A stretch of 64,000 nt of DNA from an uncultured Pseudomonas sp. (GTDB lineage: Bacteria > Pseudomonadota > Gammaproteobacteria > Pseudomonadales > Pseudomonadaceae). The notes beneath the pieces were generated by a model. It searched no databases and was not told the origin of the DNA. It was given only the letters and a program-made list of their open reading frames with translations. A program made the position numbers and the translations under genes. Below, piece after piece: positions 37,635 through 46,655 of this stretch. The number at the start of each line of letters is the position of its first letter. Position 1 is the first letter of the stretch. The stretch covers positions 34,266 to 98,265 of the forward strand of contig NZ_CAMPHI010000017.1 of assembly GCF_946885955.1 (NCBI RefSeq). The letters run 5' to 3'.

Positions 37635-40016
37635 TTAGCGCGGCGGCAACAGCGTCAGGGTGCTGCGGGTATTGTTCGCCACGTCCGCCTCGCTCAGGTG
37701 CTGCGGTTGGTACTGGCCGGCAACAAAGGCCTCGGCCTGGTCGCTGTAGTGGGCGTCGAAGGGTACGCCGCTTTGCCCGACCGGGTTGCCGCCGAGCGCC
37801 AGATCGGCGTTGGCCAGGTCGACCAGCCTGCGGGTGGAGGGACCATAGGCCACCGTCCAGGGTGCCGGGCCGATTCGCTGTGACATGTTATTGGGGGTTT
37901 CGTGGCTGCCCGGCGTGGCGAAGGGGCCGACGTTGAGCAGCTTGTCCAGAGGCTTCTGCTGGCCCAGCGGGTGGTTGTGGGTGAGGGTATGGGCATTTCC
38001 CCATTGCCAATGCGTCGGGTCGTCGCCGAGGGTTTCGCGCAGATGGGCGAGGCTGGCTCGCCAAGCGAGCCTGACGATATCGGCGCGGCTTTCCACGGCC
38101 TTGCTGTCGCGGTTGTCCCACCAGGGCGAGCCGGCATCGGCGAACAGGCGCGGTAGCGCGGAATCCAGGGCGCGGGTGGTCAGCAGGTTGTCGAAGAAGG
38201 CGCCGCTCAGTTCGTCGGCCATGGCTTGCCGGGTCAATTGGTAGAGCAGTTGGTTGAACAGCGTCGCGGCTACCGAGTCGAGGCTGTGGTCGCCATTCCA
38301 GCCCGCCAGTTGCTCGACCAGTGCGCGCTCCTGTTCACCGTTGGCGGCGGCGCGCAGCTCGTCGATGATCGGTGTCAGCAGCTTGTTCGCGTAGCCGTTG
38401 CCGGCGTCGAGCTGCAGCGCCTGGCTGTTGTGCAGGTCCCACTTCACCATGCTGTCGGCCAGTTGCTGGTCGAGGCGTTGGCCGCGCTCGGCGGGGTTGT
38501 AGTAGCCGGGGATTTCGATGCCGCTGGCGGCCTGGGGCTGGAAGTTGGCCGAGACGATATAGCCGCGTGCGGGATTCTCTTCCTGGGGGTTGGAGCTGAA
38601 CGGGTAGAAGCCGAGTTTTTCCGCCTCGCCTTTGCTCGCGTCGAGAATAAAGCTCGGGTTGACCCCGCTCGGACGTCGCGGCAGCTTGGCCGCGGCCCAC
38701 CAGCCGATATCGCCGGAGGCCGAGGCCCAGATCACATTGAGCCCCGGCGCTTCGATCTGTTCGGCGGCGGCGCGGGCCTTGTCCAGGCTGTCGGCGCGAT
38801 TGAGCTGGTAGAAGCCCTCGAGCAGCGGGTTGGCGGTCTCGAGAAACGCCCACCACATGGCGATGGGCGTGCTGCCGGCGCTCTCGCCCAGGGCGGCGTT
38901 GATAATCGGTCCGTGGGGCGAGGTACGCAGGGTGAGGGTCACAGGTTCCGCACCCTTTACCGCGATCACTTCCTCGCGGCTTTGCAGGTCGACCCAGGCA
39001 CCGCGGTAGCGAACCTGGTTGGGATTGGCCGGGTTGGCGGTTTCCGCGATCAGGTCGAGGTCGTCGTTCTGGAACATCGTCAGGCTCCAGGCGAAGTCAC
39101 GGTTGTGGCCCAGGGAGGCGACCGGGTTGAGCGCCTGGTGATAGCCGTAGAGCTCGAAGCCCGGATAGCTCAGGTGCGCTTCGTACCACACCGCAGGTAC
39201 GGCGAAGCGGATATGCGGGTCGCCGGCCAGCAAGGGTTTGCCGCTGGCGGTGCGGCTGCCGGATACGGCCCAGGCATTGCTGCCTTCGAATTGCGGCAGG
39301 CCGGCGTCGCGCAGGGCGGCGTGGCTGGTGTGGGCGATGGCGTTGAGGTCCTGCCAGTCGCCGGCGGTCAATCGTCGCCCGAGCACTCCCTGTGGATGCC
39401 AATCGAGGTCGAAGGCCTTCAGGTAGTCGGCGCCGAGTTCGTCGCGGATATAGCTCAATACCGGTTCGGTGCGGAATGCGGCGGCGAAACTGTAGGCCAT
39501 GAAACCGGCCACGCTGATGGTGTCGGCCACCGTGAACGGGCGCTTTTCGATGCCCAGCAGGTCGAACTCCATCGGTGCCGGCCGGCTGGCCTGGTACTGA
39601 TTGACACCATCCAGGTACGCCGACAGTGCCTGGGCCGCCGGGCTGCTCATGTCCATATTCCGGGCGTAGGCGTCGGCATAAGCGCGAATGCCCAGGGTGC
39701 GGAATAGCCGATCGGTGTCCACCAGCTTGGGGCCCAGCACCTCGGCCAGTTCGCCGCGGGCCAGGCGCCGCAGCACTTCCATCTGGAACAGGCGGTCCTG
39801 GGCATGCACGTAGCCCAGCGCACGGTACATATCGGCTTCGTGCTGCGCCTGGATATGTGGCACCCCGCGTTCGTCATAGCGCACGCTGACCGGCGCCTGC
39901 AACCCGGCCAGCGAGAGTTCGCCGTCGCGTTGCGGCAGTTTGCTATCGAGGTACCAGGCCGTGCCTGCCGTAACGCTGGCGATTAGCAGGGCGAGCACGA
40001 TCAGGGTGCGTTTCAT
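37635..40016 (-). CDS. hacB: Penicillin-acylase-family (AHL acylase HacB-like) Ntn hydrolase
   Basis: The 793-residue precursor carries a signal/anchor helix (about 1-20) and should be cut into alpha and beta chains before Ser246 in QFEGSNAWAVSG, which becomes the N-terminal nucleophile. Other family points are the alpha-chain motif GVPHIQAQ and RALGYVHAQDRLFQME, and the beta-chain ANPNQVRYRG region. In P. aeruginosa the equivalent PA0305 (HacB) cleaves acyl-homoserine lactones and lies, as here, just past the spu genes. Whether this protein quenches signals or takes another amide cannot be told from sequence. The ATG at 40016 was chosen over 40130 by the signal peptide. It is divergent from an AraC regulator 106 bp away. 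Confidence 0.9.
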   Translation of the reverse strand: MKRTLIVLALLIASVTAGTAWYLDSKLPQRDGELSLAGLQAPVSVRYDERGVPHIQAQHEADMYRALGYVHAQDRLFQMEVLRRLARGELAEVLGPKLVDTDRLFRTLGIRAYADAYARNMDMSSPAAQALSAYLDGVNQYQASRPAPMEFDLLGIEKRPFTVADTISVAGFMAYSFAAAFRTEPVLSYIRDELGADYLKAFDLDWHPQGVLGRRLTAGDWQDLNAIAHTSHAALRDAGLPQFEGSNAWAVSGSRTASGKPLLAGDPHIRFAVPAVWYEAHLSYPGFELYGYHQALNPVASLGHNRDFAWSLTMFQNDDLDLIAETANPANPNQVRYRGAWVDLQSREEVIAVKGAEPVTLTLRTSPHGPIINAALGESAGSTPIAMWWAFLETANPLLEGFYQLNRADSLDKARAAAEQIEAPGLNVIWASASGDIGWWAAAKLPRRPSGVNPSFILDASKGEAEKLGFYPFSSNPQEENPARGYIVSANFQPQAASGIEIPGYYNPAERGQRLDQQLADSMVKWDLHNSQALQLDAGNGYANKLLTPIIDELRAAANGEQERALVEQLAGWNGDHSLDSVAATLFNQLLYQLTRQAMADELSGAFFDNLLTTRALDSALPRLFADAGSPWWDNRDSKAVESRADIVRLAWRASLAHLRETLGDDPTHWQWGNAHTLTHNHPLGQQKPLDKLLNVGPFATPGSHETPNNMSQRIGPAPWTVAYGPSTRRLVDLANADLALGGNPVGQSGVPFDAHYSDQAEAFVAGQYQPQHLSEADVANNTRSTLTLLPPR

Positions 40017-40122
40017 TACGACTTCCTTGTTGAGCGGGAGTGCATTCTGCTCAGGTTGACCGGTGGCAGCTATTGACCCTTGATGTGCCGAATGGAAGTA
40101 TTCGGTCAACTTTGAGGCTTCG

Positions 40123-41163
40123 ATGATCACCTACTCCGGCAATCCTCTGACCCATTCCGCCTCTCTGCGGCGCCTGCTGTACGAGGCCATGGAGCAACTC
40201 GGCCTTGATCCCGCCGAGGTCTATCGACGCATCTACCATTACCGGCGCCTACCACCACCGATCCTCGACGAGCGTCTGGCACACGAGGATGCGCCGCTGT
40301 TCTGGCGCGGTCTGGTGCAGATAACCGACGACGTGGATATCGGCCTGCACCTGGGCGAGGCGATCAAGCCGCGTCTGCTCGATGTGGTCGGTTGCCTGCT
40401 GCTGGCGAGCCGCGACCTGCAGCAAGGGTTGGAAACCTTCGTGCGCTTTCAGCATCTGCTGTCGGGCGGGTTCGCCGCGCGCCTGGATATCTTGAGCGAT
40501 CAGGCGCAGCTGATCTTCGACCTTAATTACCTCGGTTCACCGCCGCTGCGCCAGCAGATGGAGTGCCTGACGCTACTGCTGATCAAATTGCTGGATTCGG
40601 TCTGCGATGGCGAACTGCGGGTCACCGCTGTGAGCTTCCGACATGCCGCGCCGCCACGCACCGACGAGCATCGGCGGCTGTTCGGCCTGCTGCCGCGCTT
40701 CGGCCAGGCGCACGACAGCCTGAGCCTGCCCCTGGTGTTGCTCAAGCGGCCATCGCGTACCGCCAACAGCGGTCTGTATGAGCTGCTCAGCCGGCACGCG
40801 ACTACCCAGCTGCATGCGCTGGACGAAAACCAGCTGCTCAAGCAATTGCATGTTCTTTTGCAGCAACGCCTGGCCGAGCAGGATTGCCGTCTACCCGACC
40901 TGGCGCGCGAACTGGGGATGGCCAGCGGTGCCCTGCAGCGCGCCCTGGCGCAACAGGGCCTGAACCTGCGTGGCCTGCGCGAGGGTTTGCGCCAGCAGCG
41001 CGCGTTGCAACTACTGGCTGAGGGTGGGCCCATTCGCGACGTGGCCCGGGCTTGTGGCTTCGCCGAACTGTCGCCGTTCTACCGCGCCTTCAAACGCTGG
41101 TACGGCAGCACGCCCCATCAATATCGCGCGCATTTGCAGGTCGCGAGCGCCGCTGAAGATTAG
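40123..41163 (+). CDS. AraC family transcriptional regulator
   Basis: The 346-residue regulator has an arabinose-binding-type N-terminal effector domain of the OruR/ArgR-like class (about 10-210), including LGLHLGEA-like DIGLHLGEAIKP. The C-terminal AraC helix-turn-helix pair (about 250-338) shows DLARELGMASGALQRALAQQ and IRDVARACGFAELSPFYRAF then KRWYGSTPHQYR. It is divergent from hacB, and the short gap suggests control of the acylase gene or of itself. The effector is unknown. Confidence 0.93.
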   Translation: MITYSGNPLTHSASLRRLLYEAMEQLGLDPAEVYRRIYHYRRLPPPILDERLAHEDAPLFWRGLVQITDDVDIGLHLGEAIKPRLLDVVGCLLLASRDLQQGLETFVRFQHLLSGGFAARLDILSDQAQLIFDLNYLGSPPLRQQMECLTLLLIKLLDSVCDGELRVTAVSFRHAAPPRTDEHRRLFGLLPRFGQAHDSLSLPLVLLKRPSRTANSGLYELLSRHATTQLHALDENQLLKQLHVLLQQRLAEQDCRLPDLARELGMASGALQRALAQQGLNLRGLREGLRQQRALQLLAEGGPIRDVARACGFAELSPFYRAFKRWYGSTPHQYRAHLQVASAAED

Positions 41164-41209
41164 CCGCGCGAAAGGCGCCGGCTTGTCAGCAGGTTGGTGT
41201 GGTCGCGGG

Positions 41210-41788
41210 TCAGTCGTCCGCTACGGACCAAGCGCAGAAGCAACCGACCGCGAGGTTATTGCTCGCACTCACCTGGCGTCCGGCCGCCAACGCCTCGAGA
41301 ATCGGCTCGATAAAACTGTTGCTCGAATTGCAGGTGGCGCCGCTGCTGTAAGGGCCGAAATAGGCCAGTTGGCCGCTTCGATCCCAGATCGCCACCGCCG
41401 GGCTGGCCGGCAACTGCTCGCTGCCGGCGAAGCCGGGCAGGTTCTTCAGGCCGCTCAGGGTGGTGGGCAAATGCCCCTTGCTGCCGTTTTTTTGCACCGC
41501 GTAGAACTGCACGCCCTGGGGGCCGTAGTGGGCGATCAGCTCGCTCAGGTGTTGCTGATTGCCGACGTTGCAGGGGCAGGCCGGGTCCCAGAAATGCACC
41601 AGACGGATCGGCCCGGGCCCGGCCAGCTCGTCGGGCAGGCGCAGTTGGTCGCCGTAGAACAGGGCGGTTTGATCGCTGAAGCTGCGCAGATAGCGCGCTT
41701 CGTACCAGCGCCACGCCGCGAGCATGGCGAGCCCCCAGAGCCCGAGTAGCAGCACGGTAAGCAGGATCTTGCGGGTGGATTGCGGCAT
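41210..41788 (-). CDS. Membrane-anchored thioredoxin-like protein (DUF6436 type)
   Basis: The 192-residue protein has one N-terminal membrane helix (about 8-27) and a periplasmic thioredoxin-like domain with VHFWDPACPCNVGN, a C-x-C in place of the usual CXXC (about 74-78). A further Cys pair lies near the C-terminus (VGCFCAW). The start at 41788 follows from the helix; a longer frame to 42085 overlaps the divergent hydrolase gene. A redox role is inferred from the fold, but the missing second-position spacing makes classic disulphide chemistry doubtful. It is divergent from the hydrolase gene. Confidence 0.75.
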   Translation of the reverse strand: MPQSTRKILLTVLLLGLWGLAMLAAWRWYEARYLRSFSDQTALFYGDQLRLPDELAGPGPIRLVHFWDPACPCNVGNQQHLSELIAHYGPQGVQFYAVQKNGSKGHLPTTLSGLKNLPGFAGSEQLPASPAVAIWDRSGQLAYFGPYSSGATCNSSNSFIEPILEALAAGRQVSASNNLAVGCFCAWSVADD

Positions 41789-41908
41789 GGTCGGTCTCTG
41801 TATACAGGCGCGCAGCTTGCCATGACCGGCCGCGCAGCTGAATATTCCCCTTCGATGTCGCTCGCCGGGATGGCCTGCGATGCACCCGTTGGATTCGATG
41901 GAAGCCTT

Positions 41909-42841
41909 ATGCCAGAGCCTTTTCGACCTGAACTCCTGCTTGCCGAGCTGCGACCCTTGGCCGCAGCTTCGCCGCTGTCGGCGCAGCAGCAGGCCTACCG
42001 GAACTTTTACGGTTTTGCCGAGATGGACGCGCAGCACACCCGCATGGGAGTGATCGAGGCCGGTGGCTACCGGATCGTCGTACAAGCCTGGTGGCCACAG
42101 GAACCGCGCGCGACCCTGGTACTGCTACATGGCTACTACGACCACAGCGGGCTGTATCGCCATGTGATCGAGTGGGCGCTGGGCATGGGATTCTCCGTGC
42201 TGACCTGCGACCTGCCGGGGCATGGGCTGTCCAGCGGTCCGCGCGCCAGTATCGGGGATTTCGCCGAATACCAGGTGGTGCTGCGGGCCTTGCTGGAACA
42301 AGCCGCCAACCTCGCCATGCCGCAGCCCTGGCATCTCTGCGGGCAGAGCACCGGCGCGGCGATTCTGATCGACTACCTGCTGACCGGCAGCCCTGCTGCC
42401 GAAATCGGCGAAAGTATTCTGCTGGCGCCCCTGGTGCGGCCGCGTGCCTGGGGCTGGTCGCAGCTCAGCTATCACCTGTTGCGAGCCTTCGTCAGCGAAA
42501 TTCCCCGGCGCTTCAGCAACAACTCCAACGACGCCGACTTTATCGACTTCATCCAGAGCGGTGACCCGCTGCAGCCGCGTAACCTGCCCACCGCCTGGGT
42601 CGGCGCCTTGCGCCGTTGGGTGCCGCGCATCGAGCATGCACCGGCCAGCCCGCGCAGTCCGTTGATCGTCCAGGGCGAGGCGGATATGACCGTGGACTGG
42701 CGGCACAATCTGGCGTTGCTACAGGAAAAGTTCGCCGAGCCGCGGATTCTGCGCCTGCCCGAGGCGCGTCATCACCTGGCCAATGAAACGCCGGCGTTGC
42801 GCGAGCGCTATTTCGATTTTCTCAGCCGGCAGCTGAGCTGA
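41909..42841 (+). CDS. Alpha/beta-hydrolase (monoacylglycerol lipase/lysophospholipase-like)
   Basis: The 310-residue cytosolic-looking hydrolase has VLLHGYYDHSGLY (oxyanion, about 73), DLPGHGLSSGPR (about 103) and the nucleophile serine in LCGQSTGAAI (about 146). The likely acid is in QGEADMTVDW and the catalytic His in LPEARHHLANE (about 289). The ATG at 41909 has GGAAG upstream; the frame extends to 41780 without support. This matches the PldB/MGLL-like family. It is divergent from the DUF6436 gene and convergent with the DUF2059 gene 18 bp away. Confidence 0.88.
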   Translation: MPEPFRPELLLAELRPLAAASPLSAQQQAYRNFYGFAEMDAQHTRMGVIEAGGYRIVVQAWWPQEPRATLVLLHGYYDHSGLYRHVIEWALGMGFSVLTCDLPGHGLSSGPRASIGDFAEYQVVLRALLEQAANLAMPQPWHLCGQSTGAAILIDYLLTGSPAAEIGESILLAPLVRPRAWGWSQLSYHLLRAFVSEIPRRFSNNSNDADFIDFIQSGDPLQPRNLPTAWVGALRRWVPRIEHAPASPRSPLIVQGEADMTVDWRHNLALLQEKFAEPRILRLPEARHHLANETPALRERYFDFLSRQLS

Positions 42842-42859
42842 GGGTGCGATTGTGGCCAG

Positions 42860-43627
42860 TTAGATCCCCTGCGGGGCCGGCGCCAGGCTGGCGGCGCTCT
42901 GGCCGACCGCCAAACCCGCGCGCAACGCGGCCAGCGCCGCCTGGTAATAGGCCTGACCGTCACCGGATTGGGCGAATTCGACGAACTCCTCCAGCTCCGG
43001 GTCGGACAGGTCGCGGTAGACATACAGCAGGGTATTGTCCAGGTCCGCACCTATCTGCTCCATCAGCCGCTGGCGCTGGCTATTGAGCATGGCCTGGGTG
43101 GTGTCGCCGCCGAACAGGCCGGGGAGCATCTGGCTGAGGCTGTCGGCCGCCACGCCGGCGAGTGCCAGGCTGATCTCGGCGCCGGCTTCCTCGGCCGGCA
43201 ACGCCTGGGCCAGGTGGCGGATCAGCAGGCGTCGAGTGGCCTCGGCTTCGATGCGCGGCAGGCCGTTGGCATGGCGCGCCAGTTGCTCGCGGCGGGTGGC
43301 GAGCACTTCGGCGGCGACGATCTTGCGTCCCAGCGGTGATTGGAAGAATTGCAGCGCCGGTTGCGGATTGGCGAGCTGTTCGCGCAGGCCGCGTTGCGCC
43401 CGCTGATCGATCGCGGTCGCGGCGAAACGCTGATTGCTGTTGTTCACCAGGGCCTGATACACCGCGGGTGGCAGGCTGTCGCGGTAACGCGTCTGGGCGG
43501 CCTGCAGGGCGTCGTTGAAATTGGCCCGTTGTTGCGGCCAGCCGGCGGCCTGATACAACTGCAGGTAGCTCTCGGCCTGGCTGGAGAGGCTGAACAGCAA
43601 CAGCAAAACACTACAAAGGATGCGCAT
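42860..43627 (-). CDS. DUF2059-like exported protein
   Basis: The 255-residue precursor has a signal peptide (about 1-19, ending SSQAE) and an all-helical mature part consisting of two similar regions. The second contains YVYRDLSDPELEEFVEFAQS and GQAYYQAALAAL, the usual DUF2059 signature. The ATG at 43627 follows AAGGATG. Function is unknown; a periplasmic location is inferred. It is divergent from the 2OG oxygenase gene 85 bp away and convergent with the hydrolase gene. Confidence 0.8.
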   Translation of the reverse strand: MRILCSVLLLLFSLSSQAESYLQLYQAAGWPQQRANFNDALQAAQTRYRDSLPPAVYQALVNNSNQRFAATAIDQRAQRGLREQLANPQPALQFFQSPLGRKIVAAEVLATRREQLARHANGLPRIEAEATRRLLIRHLAQALPAEEAGAEISLALAGVAADSLSQMLPGLFGGDTTQAMLNSQRQRLMEQIGADLDNTLLYVYRDLSDPELEEFVEFAQSGDGQAYYQAALAALRAGLAVGQSAASLAPAPQGI

Positions 43628-43712
43628 ACGGATTCCTGTCTCGCGGGCGGCTATTTTCAATGGGCCGGGGGTGGCTTGTCGAGGTAAAGCCTGCGCGCGG
43701 ATAATCGCCGGC

Positions 43713-44327
43713 ATGACTTCAGATACCTCACTCGCTTGCATCGTCGACGACCTCGCTACCCGGGGTTGGTCGCAACAAAAGCTGTTCGTCCCGCAATCTC
43801 TGACCCTGGCCTTGGCCGATGAGTGCCGTCGCCGCGCCGGGCAAGGCGTTTTGGCGCCTGCCGGCGTCGGCCGTGGCGAGGCGCAGCAGATCAGCGAAGG
43901 CATTCGCGGCGACCGTATCCAGTGGCTGGAGCCGGGCCAGGCGGCTTGCTGCGATCAGTACCTGGCACTTTTCGACGAGCTGCGCCAGGCGATCAATCGG
44001 AACCTGTACCTGGGCCTGGAGGATTACGAAAGCCACTTCGCCCTGTATCCGCCCGGCGCCTTCTATCAGAAGCACCTGGACCGTTTCCGCGACGACGACC
44101 GTCGCGCGGTGTCGGCGGTGTTCTATCTCAACCCGGATTGGCAGGCCGAGCAGGGCGGCGCCTTGCGCCTGTACCTGGCGGACGGCTCGACCCATGATGT
44201 TCTGCCCGAAGCCGGCACTCTGGTGGTGTTTCTCTCGGCCGACCTGCCCCACGAGGTGCTGCCGGCCAGCCGCGAGCGCTTGTCGCTGACCGGCTGGTTC
44301 AGGCGACGCGGTGAGGGGCTCTGGTAG
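43713..44327 (+). CDS. 2OG-Fe(II) oxygenase (prolyl 4-hydroxylase-type)
   Basis: The 204-residue enzyme has a double-stranded beta-helix core with the iron triad: His and Asp in YQKHLDRFRDDD (about 116-124) and the distal His in SADLPHEVLPA (about 180), followed by the 2OG-binding Arg in SRERLSL. LNPDWQAEQGGALRLYL is typical of the P4Hc domain. The target residue or molecule is unknown. It begins at an ATG at 43713 after a featureless upstream frame. Its stop codon TAG lies inside the first copy of a GTAG...-type repeat. It is unlike the broken oxygenase at 33258 except for the shared fold. Confidence 0.88.
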   Translation: MTSDTSLACIVDDLATRGWSQQKLFVPQSLTLALADECRRRAGQGVLAPAGVGRGEAQQISEGIRGDRIQWLEPGQAACCDQYLALFDELRQAINRNLYLGLEDYESHFALYPPGAFYQKHLDRFRDDDRRAVSAVFYLNPDWQAEQGGALRLYLADGSTHDVLPEAGTLVVFLSADLPHEVLPASRERLSLTGWFRRRGEGLW

Positions 44328-44454
44328 CTCGGATGCAATCCGGGCGCTGGCGATGGGGCGTCGAATAGGCGCGATCTCGTAGCCCGAATAAGCCTAGGCG
44401 CAATCCGGGGCGGTGGTGCATGCACAGGCTTTCCCCGGATTGCATCCGGGCTAC
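44324..44454. repeat. Cluster of three REP-like GTAGCCCGGATGCAATCCGGG units
   Basis: Between the 2OG oxygenase and DUF523 genes lie a direct unit at 44324 (GTAGCTCGGATGCAATCCGG), a degenerate direct unit at 44379 (GTAGCCCGAATAAGCC, then GCAATCCGGGG) and an inverted unit at 44433-44454 (CCCCGGATTGCATCCGGG then CTAC). A 5' GTAG followed by a small hairpin is the typical layout of REP sequences. The outer pair can form one larger hairpin. A single complete palindromic copy is at 54142. Confidence 0.8.
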
Positions 44455-44497
44455 AAGAGCGTGTCGTGCGTTATTCATCGATGCTGGAGAAGGCTGT

Positions 44498-44986
44498 ATG
44501 CAAAAGATATTGGTCAGCCGCTGCCTGTTGGGTCATCCCGTGCGCTATGACGGCGGCGCCCACGGCCCCTTCGATCAGCTGCAGCACTGGCAGGCGGAGG
44601 GGCGAGTCGTCGCGCTGTGCCCGGAAGTGGCCGGTGGCTTGCCGACCCCGCGAGCGCCGGCGGAAATTGCCGGCGGCCAGGGCGCGCTGGTGCTTGATGG
44701 TCGCCTGCCGGTGCTGACGGTGGCGGGCGAAGACGTCAGCGCCGCCTTTATCGCCGGCGCCGAACAGGCCCTGGCGTTGGTCCGCCAACATGGCATCCGC
44801 ATTGCCCTGCTCAAGGCGCGCAGCCCTTCATGCGGCAATAGGGAAAATTACGACGGCAGTTTCAGCGGCACCAAGGTCGCGGGCGAGGGCGTGACCGCCG
44901 CCGCGTTGCGCCGGGCCGGGGTGCAGGTGTTCAGCGAGGAGGAATTGCCGGCGGCGATGGCGGCGCTCCGGGCGTTGGCGGAGTAG
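44498..44986 (+). CDS. DUF523 family protein
   Basis: The 162-residue protein has the conserved Cys-containing motifs of DUF523: VSRCLLGHPVRYDGG (about 5-19), LCPEVAGGLPTPR (about 42-54) and KARSPSCGNREN (about 110-121). The family (YbbK-like) may bind metal or sulphur through these Cys, but its role is unresolved. The ATG at 44498 begins where the family does. It is convergent with serA across about 250 bp that holds a long inverted repeat and a terminator. Confidence 0.85.
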   Translation: MQKILVSRCLLGHPVRYDGGAHGPFDQLQHWQAEGRVVALCPEVAGGLPTPRAPAEIAGGQGALVLDGRLPVLTVAGEDVSAAFIAGAEQALALVRQHGIRIALLKARSPSCGNRENYDGSFSGTKVAGEGVTAAALRRAGVQVFSEEELPAAMAALRALAE

Positions 44987-45096
44987 GAAGATGCCATTGT
45001 TGGGTCACGCGGCGCGCTGAGATTGTGTCGTCTGAGAGGTAAGCCACAGGCGCCGCTAACCTGCGCGACCCAACCTAAGCGCTAATAAGCCGCGGA

Positions 45097-45173
45097 TGTG
45101 GGAGGGGTCGGGCGGCGCACCGCTTTAGCCGCGACAGCGGTTGTGAGAGATCGCCGCTAAAGCGCCTTCCACA
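45097..45173. repeat. REP-like inverted repeat of the TGTGGGAGG type
   Basis: TGTGGGAGGGG at 45097 is mirrored by CCTTCCACA ending at 45173; inside, CGCTTTAGCCGCGACA mirrors TCGCCGCTAAAGCG. Such pairs are common between genes in pseudomonads. It sits between the convergent DUF523 and serA genes. Confidence 0.75.
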
Positions 45174-45191
45174 TGCTGGCGTCGTCGGCAT

Positions 45192-45220
45192 AAAAAAGGG
45201 AAGCCGAAGCTTCCCTTTTT
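45192..45220. terminator. Bidirectional Rho-independent terminator
   Basis: AAAAAGGGAAGC (45193-45204) pairs with GCTTCCCTTTTT (45209-45220) over 12 bp with a CGAA loop. The A- and T-tracts are part of the stem, so it serves both strands. It lies 16 bp after the serA stop. Confidence 0.9.
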
Positions 45221-45235
45221 GCATTGCATCCGCGC

Positions 45236-46468
45236 TTAGAATAGTACGCGGCTACGGATGGTGCCGTTGACGTGCTGGAGTTTTTCCAGCGCCAGGTCCG
45301 AGTACTCGGCGTCGACGTCGATCACCACGTAGCCGACCTTGTCGTTGGTCTGCAGGAACTGGCCGGAGATGTTGATGCCGTTGTCGGCGAACACCTTGTT
45401 GATCTCGCTCATCACGCCCGGCATGTTCTCGTGGATGTGCAGCAGGCGGTGCTTGCCCGGGTGCGCCGGCAGGGCGACTTCGGGGAAGTTGACCGAGGAC
45501 ACCGAGGTGCCGTTGTCGCTGTACTTGACCAACTTTTCCGCCACTTCCAGACCGATGTTGGCCTGGGCTTCGGCGGTCGAGCCGCCGATGTGCGGGGTCA
45601 GGATCACCCGATCCAGGCCGCGCAGCGGGCTTTCGAACTCTTCGTCGTTGGACTTCGGCTCGACCGGGAACACGTCGATGGCGGCGCCGATCAGGTGCTC
45701 GTCCTTGATCGCCTGGGCCAGATGTTCGAGCTCGACCACGGTACCGCGGGCGGCGTTGATCAGGATGCCGCCCTTCTTCATCGCGCGGATTTCCTTCTCG
45801 CCGATCATCCACTGGGTGGATGGCAGCTCCGGCACGTGCAGGGACACGATGTCGCACATGCCCAGCAGGTCATGCAGCTTGGCGATCTGGGTGGCGTTGC
45901 CCAGCGGCAGCTTGGTTACGGTGTCGTAGAAGAACACCTGCATCCCTAAGGCTTCGGCGAGTACCGAGAGCTGGGTGCCGATCGAGCCGTAGCCGATGAT
46001 GCCGAGCTTCTTGCCGCGGATCTCGAAGGAGTTGGCCGCCGACTTGATCCAGCCGCCACGGTGGCAGGAGGCGTTCTTTTCCGGAATGCCGCGCAGCAGC
46101 AGGATGGCCTGGGCCAGCACCAGTTCGGCCACCGAGCGGGTGTTCGAATAGGGCGCGTTGAATACCGCGATGCCGCGTTCGCGGGCGGCGTCCAGGTCGA
46201 CCTGGTTGGTGCCGATGCAGAAGCAACCGACGGCGACCAGGCGCTTGGCGCAGTCGAAGACCTCGGCGGTCAGCTGGGTGCGCGAGCGAATACCGATAAA
46301 GTGCGCGTCGGCGATCTTTTCTTTCAGCTCCGCGTCGGAGAGCGCGCCCTTGAGGTACTCGATGTTGGTGTAGCCGGCGGACTTCAGGGTGTCCACGGCA
46401 TTTTGGTGGACGCCTTCAAGAAGAAGGAACTTGATCTTGCTCTTGTCGAGAGAGGTCTTGCTGCTCAT
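45236..46468 (-). CDS. serA: D-3-phosphoglycerate dehydrogenase
   Basis: The 410-residue enzyme oxidises 3-phosphoglycerate, the entry into serine synthesis; such enzymes also reduce 2-oxoglutarate to D-2-hydroxyglutarate. NAD-binding GIIGYGSIGTQLS (about 156), catalytic Arg in NAARGTVVE, Glu/His in LTPHIGGST (about 290) and a C-terminal ACT domain (about 335-410, GVMSEINKVFADNGINI) are visible. The start MSSKTSLDK at 46468 agrees with the Pseudomonas protein. It is divergent from D2HGDH across 187 bp, a conserved pairing that fits their joint function. Confidence 0.97.
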   Translation of the reverse strand: MSSKTSLDKSKIKFLLLEGVHQNAVDTLKSAGYTNIEYLKGALSDAELKEKIADAHFIGIRSRTQLTAEVFDCAKRLVAVGCFCIGTNQVDLDAARERGIAVFNAPYSNTRSVAELVLAQAILLLRGIPEKNASCHRGGWIKSAANSFEIRGKKLGIIGYGSIGTQLSVLAEALGMQVFFYDTVTKLPLGNATQIAKLHDLLGMCDIVSLHVPELPSTQWMIGEKEIRAMKKGGILINAARGTVVELEHLAQAIKDEHLIGAAIDVFPVEPKSNDEEFESPLRGLDRVILTPHIGGSTAEAQANIGLEVAEKLVKYSDNGTSVSSVNFPEVALPAHPGKHRLLHIHENMPGVMSEINKVFADNGINISGQFLQTNDKVGYVVIDVDAEYSDLALEKLQHVNGTIRSRVLF

Positions 46469-46655
46469 CGGAGTACCTGTCGTCCCACAAATAGTGTCAG
46501 GGAAATGCATCGGCGGCGTCGCCGAGCGAGCCCGCTGAATCAGCTCGGGGGCACGATTCGCGGGGTGCGTATGCTAGCATGATCTTCTTTTTCCATGCTC
46601 GGTTGCGACCTGAATGGTTCTCAGGGCGACCATGAATTGTTTGAGAGTTCACTTG

